From JAKZRT01 sp047518005 (GTDB lineage Bacteria; Pseudomonadota; Alphaproteobacteria; Rhodobacterales; Rhodobacteraceae), in NCBI GenBank assembly GCA_047518005.1, contig JAKZRT010000207.1, forward strand, positions 1 to 10,573: a DNA stretch of 10,573 bases. The letters are read 5' to 3'. Within the stretch, counting starts at the first letter, position 1. Every line of letters starts with the position of its first letter. Made by a program: the position numbers and the translations under genes. Positions 5,578 to 10,573 of the stretch are shown piece after piece. The notes beneath the pieces are model-generated. The model saw only the letters and a list, made by a program, of their open reading frames with translations. It was not told the origin of the DNA and made no database searches.

Positions 5578-7914
5578 ATGACCGAGCAGTCAGACAAAGA
5601 ACCCGGTGCCACGCTGGCCGAACCTTTGCGCCGCGCCATAGGCGAGCGCTATCTGACCTATGCGCTGAGCACGATCATGAACCGCGCGCTGCCCGATGCC
5701 CGCGACGGGCTGAAACCGGTGCACCGGCGCATTCTTTTCGCGATGCGCGAGTTGAAGCTGGCCTCGACGGGGGGCTTTCGCAAATCGGCAAAAATCTCGG
5801 GCGATGTGATGGGCAATTACCATCCGCACGGCAACCAGGCGATTTACGACGCCATGGCGCGGCTGGCGCAGGATTTCAACGTCCGGTATCCGCTGGTCGA
5901 CGGGCAGGGAAATTTCGGCAATATCGACGGCGATAACCCGGCCGCCGAGCGCTATACCGAAGCCCGGCTGACCGCAGCCGCCGAGGCGCTGCTGGACGGG
6001 CTGGACGAGGACGCGGTCGATTTCAAGGACAATTACGACGGTACCTTGCAAGAGCCAGTGGTCCTGCCCGCAGCGTATCCCAACCTGCTGGCCAATGGGT
6101 CGAGCGGCATCGCCGTGGGCATGGCCACTAACATTCCGCCGCATAATATCGCCGAGTTGTGCGACGCGGCGCTGCATCTGATCAAGGTGCCGGATGCGCG
6201 CGACGAAACGTTGGTTGGACTGGTACCGGGGCCGGACCTGCCAACCGGCGGGGTGATCGTCGAGGCGCGCGAGAACATCCTTGAGGCCTATCGCACCGGT
6301 CGCGGCGGGTTTCGGACGCGCGCCCGCTACGAGATCGAGGATCTGGGGCGTGGGCAGTGGCAGATTGTAGTCACAGAGATCCCATATCAGGTGCCCAAAA
6401 GCCGCCTGATCGAGAAGCTGGCCGAGTTGATCCAGTTGAAAAAGGTTCCCATTCTGGCGGACGTCAGGGACGAGAGCGCCGAGGATGTTCGCATCGTTCT
6501 GGAACCGCGGTCGAAAAATGTTGATCCGGAAGTTCTGATGTCGATGCTCTACCGAAACTCGGACCTTGAGACCCGCATTAGCCTGAACATGAACGTGTTG
6601 ATCGACGGTCTGACGCCCAAGGTATGCAGCCTGAAGGAAGTTCTGCGCGCGTTTCTCGATCACCGGCGCGAGGTGATGCTGCGGCGCACCCAGCACCGGC
6701 TGGAAAAGATCGACCACCGGCTGGAAGTGCTGGAAGGGTTCATCGTGGCCTTCCTGAACCTCGACCGGGTGATCGACATCATTCGCTACGACGACGACCC
6801 CAAGGCGGCACTGATGGTCGAGGGGTGGTCGGTTGCTCATCGTCGCGCGATCAACGAGGCCGATTATGTGCCGCCAGTGCCGGGCGGCGAGGATGGCCTG
6901 AGCTCGGTGCAGGCCGAGGCGATATTGAACATGCGCCTGCGGTCCTTGCGACGGCTGGAAGAGCTGGCATTGCGGCGCGAACGGGATGATCTGATGCGCG
7001 AGCGGGCGGAACTGGATGACCTTCTGGGCGACGACGGGCTTCAGTGGGCGACGCTGTCAGACCAGATACGCGCAACCCGCAAGGCCTTTGGCAAGAACCA
7101 TCCGGCCGGCGCGCGGCGCACCACATTCGCCGAGGCGGCAGAAGTGGTCCAGGTGCCGCTGGACGCGATGATCGACAAAGAACCGGTCACGGTGGTCTGT
7201 TCGGCCATGGGTTGGATCCGCGCGATGCGGGGGCATATCGATCTGTCGCAACCGCTCAAATTCAAGGACGGCGACGAGGCGCGGTTCACGTTCCACGCCG
7301 AGACCACCGACAAACTGCTGATGTTCGGCTCGAACGGGCGGCTGTACACCATTCCGGTGGCGAACCTGCCCGGGGGCCGGAGCATGGGCGAGCCGGTGCG
7401 CCTGATGGTCGATCTGCCGAACGAAGCCGCGATCGTCAGCCTGACGATACACCGACCGGGTGGTCGCCTGATCGTTGCCTCGAGCGCGGGCGACGGTTTC
7501 GTGGTGCCCGAGGCCGAAGTGGTGGCCCAGACGCGGGCCGGCAAACAGGTGCTGAACGTCAAGGGCGACGTGGTGGCGCGCATTTGCCGCGCGGTGGCGG
7601 GTGACACGGTTGCGGTCGTCAGCGAGAACGGCAAATTCCTGGTTTTCCGGCTGGACGAGCTGCCCGAGATGACGCGGGGCAAGGGCGTGCGTATTCAAAA
7701 GTACAAATCCGCCCGTGGACGGCAGGGCGTGCTGGAACTTGACGGTGGCCTCAGCGACATTACCACGTTCAACTGGGCTGAAGGTCTGAGCTGGGAGATG
7801 GGCGGCGGGCGCACCAGGCACGAGCCCGATCTGACCGACTGGCTGGGCAAACGCGCGAGTGTAGGGAAAAAACCTCCGCACGGATTTCCCCGCAACAACA
7901 AGTTTCTGACATAA
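5578..7914 (+). CDS. parC: DNA topoisomerase IV subunit A
   Basis: A 778-residue type IIA topoisomerase subunit that, with ParE (not in this window), decatenates daughter chromosomes. The N-terminal breakage-reunion domain shows 'LPDARDGLKPVHRRILFAM' (38-56), the quinolone-region 'NYHPHGNQAIYD' (80-91), 'DGQGNFGNIDGD' (108-119) and the catalytic tyrosine Tyr126 in RYTEAR. The tower and coiled-coil follow (about 200-480), with 'ILNMRLRSL' (449-457). The C-terminal beta-pinwheel (about 525-735) is degenerate and lacks a clear GyrA box (QRRGGKG), which with the length marks it as ParC, not GyrA. Asn86 replaces the Asp usual in the PHGD element. An in-frame TGA directly precedes the ATG, so the start is fixed, but no Shine-Dalgarno sequence is seen. 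The C-terminal tail (742-778) is basic and probably flexible. Confidence 0.96.
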   Translation: MTEQSDKEPGATLAEPLRRAIGERYLTYALSTIMNRALPDARDGLKPVHRRILFAMRELKLASTGGFRKSAKISGDVMGNYHPHGNQAIYDAMARLAQDFNVRYPLVDGQGNFGNIDGDNPAAERYTEARLTAAAEALLDGLDEDAVDFKDNYDGTLQEPVVLPAAYPNLLANGSSGIAVGMATNIPPHNIAELCDAALHLIKVPDARDETLVGLVPGPDLPTGGVIVEARENILEAYRTGRGGFRTRARYEIEDLGRGQWQIVVTEIPYQVPKSRLIEKLAELIQLKKVPILADVRDESAEDVRIVLEPRSKNVDPEVLMSMLYRNSDLETRISLNMNVLIDGLTPKVCSLKEVLRAFLDHRREVMLRRTQHRLEKIDHRLEVLEGFIVAFLNLDRVIDIIRYDDDPKAALMVEGWSVAHRRAINEADYVPPVPGGEDGLSSVQAEAILNMRLRSLRRLEELALRRERDDLMRERAELDDLLGDDGLQWATLSDQIRATRKAFGKNHPAGARRTTFAEAAEVVQVPLDAMIDKEPVTVVCSAMGWIRAMRGHIDLSQPLKFKDGDEARFTFHAETTDKLLMFGSNGRLYTIPVANLPGGRSMGEPVRLMVDLPNEAAIVSLTIHRPGGRLIVASSAGDGFVVPEAEVVAQTRAGKQVLNVKGDVVARICRAVAGDTVAVVSENGKFLVFRLDELPEMTRGKGVRIQKYKSARGRQGVLELDGGLSDITTFNWAEGLSWEMGGGRTRHEPDLTDWLGKRASVGKKPPHGFPRNNKFLT

Positions 7915-7999
7915 TTTTGTCACCGATTTTGGCGACAATAACCCGTGTTACAAGTCATTTGGCCGGGTTTGGCCGCTAGAAAATTTCAGGACCTGATCC
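7915..7999. promoter_or_regulatory. Intergenic region before DUF898 gene with hairpin and phased repeats
   Basis: This 85-bp gap has an imperfect inverted repeat, TTGTCACC-GATTTT-GGCGACAA (7917-7938), with one mismatch and a 6-nt loop. It could act as a weak terminator after parC, though no T-run follows. Downstream are two direct copies of TTTGGCCG (7958-7965 and 7968-7975), exactly 10 bp apart; a related TTTGGCGA begins at 7928, 30 bp before the first. The ribosome-binding AGGA for the DUF898 gene is at 7988-7991. A promoter is plausible but not resolved. Confidence 0.4.
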
Positions 8000-9223
8000 A
8001 TGACCGAGACCAACCCTGACACCTTGAACGGTCGCTATACCGGCGCTATCGGCGCGTTCTTCTGGCTGAACTTCCGACTGGGGCTTTTGACCCTGATTAC
8101 CCTGGGCCTGTACCGGTTCTGGGCGCGCACCCGGGTGCGGCGCTATATGTGGTCGGCGACGTCGCCCGGAGGCGACCCGTTTGAATACACCGGCACCGGT
8201 CTTGAAAAGCTGCTGGGGTTTCTGGTGGCCATGGTCGTGCTGGCGGTGGTGCTGGGGATCATGCAGCTTTTGCTGTTTTATGCCGGAATGTCGGTTTTCT
8301 CGGGCTATGCGAACGAGGCCGAATTGCAGGTGCAGATCGCCATCGCGCAGCTGTCCTTGCTGGTGCTTTACCCGCTGATCCTGTTCGCGCGCTATCGTGC
8401 GCGGCGCTATATCATGGCGCGCACCCGGTGGCGCGGGCTGCGGTTCGGCATGGAAAGCGAGGCGTTTGGGTACATGTGGCGCGGGCTGGCGCATGGGCTT
8501 TTGTCGGTGCTGACGCTTGGGATTTTGGTGCCGCGCCAGACCTATTACCTGACCAAGTTCATGGTGGACCGCACCTGGTACGGCGATCACCAGCTGCGTG
8601 TCGGCGGGCGCTGGCAGATGCTCTATCCGGCGATGAAGCACATCCTTTTCGGCGTCGTCCTGGTTGTCGCCGGATTTGCGGTCATCGCGGCGGGCGCGGC
8701 AGCCGAGACGCCCGCAGTCATGGTGGCGGGCGGTGCGGCGATTGCCGTCGGCTATGTCTGGCTGATCGTCGGGTTTATTTTTTACAAGGTGCGAACTTTC
8801 GAGCTGATGGCCGACGCGACCGGGCTGGGCGAGACGGTGACGTTCCGGGCCGGGCCACGGACCAGGACTGTGGTCAAACACATATTCCTGGGCGGCCTGC
8901 TTGCCAGCGTGATACTGGGTCTGGCCGGCGCTGCTTATACGACGATGCTGGCAGGCGTTGGATTTAACTCGCTGGACGCGAATGGCCTGCCGAACTTTGG
9001 TCCGTCCGAGATCGCGGTGCTGGTGATCGGCGGTCTGCTGCTGCTTGCGCTTTGGGGTGCGCTGTCCAAGGCGCTGATCATCCAGCCGATTGTATCGCAC
9101 GTGGTGACCAACACCTGGGTCGCAACGCCGATGGGTCTGGCTGCAGTGCGCCAGCGCGAGGCCGACGAAATGGTCGACGCCGACGGCTTTGCCGACGCGC
9201 TGGATGTGGGCGGCGCGATCTGA
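8000..9223 (+). CDS. DUF898 (YjgN-like) multi-pass membrane protein
   Basis: A 407-residue polytopic inner-membrane protein of the DUF898/YjgN family, function unknown. Hydrophobic helices can be seen at about 19-40, 71-98, 114-130, 163-178, 213-234, 238-262, 294-318 and 337-360. The family element 'LLTLITLGLYRFWARTRVRR' (29-48) is repeated more weakly at 167-186 ('LLSVLTLGILVPRQTYYLTK'). A loop element of the form R-x-R-R-Y...T...G...F recurs at 45-61, 133-149, 183-199 and 265-282, suggesting internal duplication. The ATG at 8000 follows AGGA with 8-nt spacing. The gene is followed after only 14 bp by the M48 metallopeptidase, so the two are almost certainly co-transcribed. There is no evidence for a transport substrate. 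Confidence 0.9.
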   Translation: MTETNPDTLNGRYTGAIGAFFWLNFRLGLLTLITLGLYRFWARTRVRRYMWSATSPGGDPFEYTGTGLEKLLGFLVAMVVLAVVLGIMQLLLFYAGMSVFSGYANEAELQVQIAIAQLSLLVLYPLILFARYRARRYIMARTRWRGLRFGMESEAFGYMWRGLAHGLLSVLTLGILVPRQTYYLTKFMVDRTWYGDHQLRVGGRWQMLYPAMKHILFGVVLVVAGFAVIAAGAAAETPAVMVAGGAAIAVGYVWLIVGFIFYKVRTFELMADATGLGETVTFRAGPRTRTVVKHIFLGGLLASVILGLAGAAYTTMLAGVGFNSLDANGLPNFGPSEIAVLVIGGLLLLALWGALSKALIIQPIVSHVVTNTWVATPMGLAAVRQREADEMVDADGFADALDVGGAI

Positions 9224-9237
9224 GGGCAGAGGCGAAC

Positions 9238-10353
9238 ATGCAGTCGCGGGGTAGATTTCATGACGGCGAAACTGCAGCGCGTCGGGAAGTTTCGTTTGAG
9301 ATCGATGCTGCGGCGGGCTTGCTGAAAATCAGTGCCGAAGATGGCCTGACGCCGGTCACCTGGCGGTTGGCTGACCTGCTCGAGGCGCGCGACCACGGCT
9401 GGGGCAAGGCCTTGGTTGTCTATCCCGAGGGCAGCGATGCGCGGCTGGTGATCTCGGGGGTCTACGAAGTTCGGCAAATGCGTCTGGCCGCCCCCAACAT
9501 GCGGCGCACGGTCATTGACCGCACCAAGTTGCGGCGGGTCTTTAAATGGGCGGTGGGTGCTGTGGCGGCGCTGGCGCTTTTGCTTTTCGTCATCCTTCCT
9601 GGATTGGCCGATCAGTTGGCGCGCTGGATCCCGCCCGAGCGCGAGGCGGCTTTCGGGCGCGGGCTGCTGACCCAGTTTGCGCGGCTGCTGACCGACACCG
9701 AAGATGACGACGGCCTTTGTCCGGACCCGGTCGCCGATGCGGCGCTGGCCGGTCTGGCGGCGCGTCTGACCGGGCCGACCGACCTGCCCTATGACATCGA
9801 AATTCACATAATGAACCTCCCGATGGTCAACGCATTCGCGCTGCCGGGCGGTCAGATCGTGCTGATGCGCGGGCTGATCGACGAGGCCGCCGATGGCCAG
9901 GAGGTAGCCGCCGTGCTGGCCCACGAGATCGGCCACGTCGTTGCCCGCGACCCGACCCGCATTGCCATGAGGGCGGCCGGATCGGCCGGTCTGCTGGGGC
10001 TCTTTTTCGGAGATTTCGCGGGTGGCTCGGTCGCCGCGGCGCTCAGCGAACAGCTGATGCAGGCCAGCTACACACGCGAGGCCGAGACGGCGGCCGATGC
10101 GTTTGGCCATGCGGCGCTGGCCCGGGCCAACCTGCCGCCCGAGGCGATGGCGCGGTTCTTTGAGCGTCTGCGCGCCGAATTTGGTGATGCCGACGGGCCG
10201 GTGGCCGCCTTTCTGTCGCACCCGCGGTTGACCGACCGAATCGCAGCCGCCGAAGCGGCCGACGGCGGTGTGTCCGAAGCACGCGCTTTTTCCGACGACG
10301 ACTGGGCGGCGCTGCGCCGCATTTGCCGTGACGGCGATACCGCAAAGCCTTGA
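9238..10353 (+). CDS. M48 family zinc metallopeptidase, membrane-anchored
   Basis: A 371-residue M48 peptidase. An N-terminal soluble domain (1-100) begins 'GRFHDGETAARR' (5-16). It is followed by basic residues 'RTKLRRVFK' (95-103), one transmembrane helix (about 104-122), then the catalytic domain. Zinc ligands are His229 and His233 in HEIGH with Glu230 as catalytic base, and Glu283 in 'REAETAADAFG' (280-290) as third ligand. 'SHPRLTDRI' (327-335) is the conserved C-terminal M48 element. A second hydrophobic stretch, 248-262, may dip into the membrane, as is common in this family. By the positive-inside rule the protease domain should face the periplasm. Its only two cysteines, C161 and C363, are both on that side. 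The frame is open upstream to 9052, but the ATG at 9238 follows AGAGG and leaves 14 bp after the DUF898 stop. Likely role: membrane or envelope protein quality control (inference). Confidence 0.93.
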   Translation: MQSRGRFHDGETAARREVSFEIDAAAGLLKISAEDGLTPVTWRLADLLEARDHGWGKALVVYPEGSDARLVISGVYEVRQMRLAAPNMRRTVIDRTKLRRVFKWAVGAVAALALLLFVILPGLADQLARWIPPEREAAFGRGLLTQFARLLTDTEDDDGLCPDPVADAALAGLAARLTGPTDLPYDIEIHIMNLPMVNAFALPGGQIVLMRGLIDEAADGQEVAAVLAHEIGHVVARDPTRIAMRAAGSAGLLGLFFGDFAGGSVAAALSEQLMQASYTREAETAADAFGHAALARANLPPEAMARFFERLRAEFGDADGPVAAFLSHPRLTDRIAAAEAADGGVSEARAFSDDDWAALRRICRDGDTAKP

Positions 10354-10378
10354 TTTTTCGCGCCCAACCAAATACACG
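10350..10378 (+). promoter_or_regulatory. Tentative tuf promoter
   Basis: TTGATT (10350-10355) and TACACG (10373-10378) are separated by 17 bp, upstream of tuf. The -35-like box overlaps the TGA of the M48 gene. The -10-like box is a poor match. An inverted pair CGCGCC/GGCGCG (10359-10364, 10378-10383) lies across the same bases. A strong own promoter is expected for tuf, but this assignment is weak. Confidence 0.22.
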
Positions 10379-10434
10379 GCGCGCGATGTCAGACCGGGCC
10401 GCATTGGCCCCCCAGAACGCGAGGCGCAAAGCCC

Positions 10435-10573
10435 ATGGCGAAGGAAAAGTTTGAGCGTACGAAGCCGCATGTGAACATTGGCACGATCGGTCATGTTGAC
10501 CACGGCAAGACGACGCTGACGGCGGCGATTACCAAGTATTTTTCGAGTGATTTCCAGTCGTATGACAGCATTG
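10435..10573 (+). CDS. tuf: Elongation factor Tu, 5' part
   Basis: The first 46 codons of EF-Tu, the GTPase that delivers aminoacyl-tRNA to the ribosome; the gene runs off the right edge (full length is normally about 390-395 residues). The start 'MAKEKFERTKPHVNIGTIGH' and the complete G1 P-loop GHVDHGKT (19-26) are unmistakable. After the P-loop it reads 'AITKYFSSDFQSYDSI' (31-46). GAGG at 10421-10424, 10 nt before the ATG, is the likely ribosome-binding site. Upstream is the M48 gene, not fusA, so this is not the copy in the rpsL-rpsG-fusA-tuf operon. In alphaproteobacteria a second tuf usually precedes tRNA-Trp, secE and nusG, which would lie beyond the right edge. Confidence 0.97.
   Translation, partial: MAKEKFERTKPHVNIGTIGHVDHGKTTLTAAITKYFSSDFQSYDSI

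Noticed and set aside
5590..6840. 416-codon open frame antisense to parC
   Set aside because: Long antisense frames are expected opposite high-GC genes. The product has no recognisable domain, while the plus strand encodes well-conserved ParC.
7976..9100. 374-codon open frame antisense to the DUF898 gene
   Set aside because: Its composition is rich in His, Gln and Arg, typical of a shadow of a hydrophobic membrane-protein gene.
8935..10503. 522-codon open frame antisense to DUF898, M48 and tuf
   Set aside because: It crosses three well-supported plus-strand genes, including the EF-Tu start, and has low-complexity Arg/Gln/Gly-rich sequence without a domain.
1..10573. CRISPR array, tandem repeats, toxin-antitoxin or defence-type gene group
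   Set aside because: No regularly spaced repeats and no proteins of those families are seen. The genes are core metabolic, topoisomerase and translation genes.

Overview
The window looks like chromosomal DNA from an alphaproteobacterium, most likely a Rhodobacteraceae (roseobacter-type) genome. The reasons are the high GC content, the protein types (a DUF6473-family protein, a HIG1-type twin-membrane protein beside a PduO-type cobalamin adenosyltransferase, an alphaproteobacterial ParC) and the very tight gene packing. No RNA gene or CRISPR array was recognised. Identifications rest on reading motifs in the translated sequence, not on database searches.

Layout. Bases 1-51 (minus) are the first 17 codons of a gene that runs off the left edge and resembles an IS630-family transposase N-terminus; bases 52-140 would then be the end of that insertion sequence. 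A DUF6473 gene follows at 141-980 (+). It converges on a minus-strand block that reads, in transcription order: SDR oxidoreductase (4924-4091), HIG1-domain membrane protein (4020-3814), ATP:cob(I)alamin adenosyltransferase (3764-3192), then etfB (2685-1927) and etfA (1927-1001). A small VOC/glyoxalase-like gene (2836-3195, +) lies the opposite way between the adenosyltransferase and etfB, and its stop codon overlaps the adenosyltransferase stop codon. A GFA-family gene (4959-5366, +) is divergent from the SDR gene. The right half is entirely plus strand: parC (5578-7914), a DUF898 polytopic membrane protein (8000-9223), an M48 metallopeptidase 14 bp downstream (9238-10353), and the first 46 codons of tuf (10435 to the edge).

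How the genes may work together. EtfA and EtfB form the soluble FAD/AMP heterodimer that carries electrons from acyl-CoA and related dehydrogenases to ETF:quinone oxidoreductase. The adenosyltransferase makes coenzyme B12, used for example by methylmalonyl-CoA mutase, so the left block plausibly serves fatty-acid, branched-chain amino-acid and propionate-type oxidation. The HIG1-type protein hints at a respiratory-chain link. DUF898 and M48 form a tight two-gene unit that may act in the inner membrane or at its periplasmic face. ParC and EF-Tu are housekeeping proteins.

Most of the window is ordinary core genome and I see no clear new defence or biosynthetic system. The points worth a second look are modest: the possible IS junction abutting the DUF6473 start codon, the SGNH-like motif order in DUF6473, an Asn at a normally acidic quinolone-region position of ParC, a parC start without a Shine-Dalgarno sequence, a four-fold internal repeat in DUF898, and a possible disulfide in the M48 protease.
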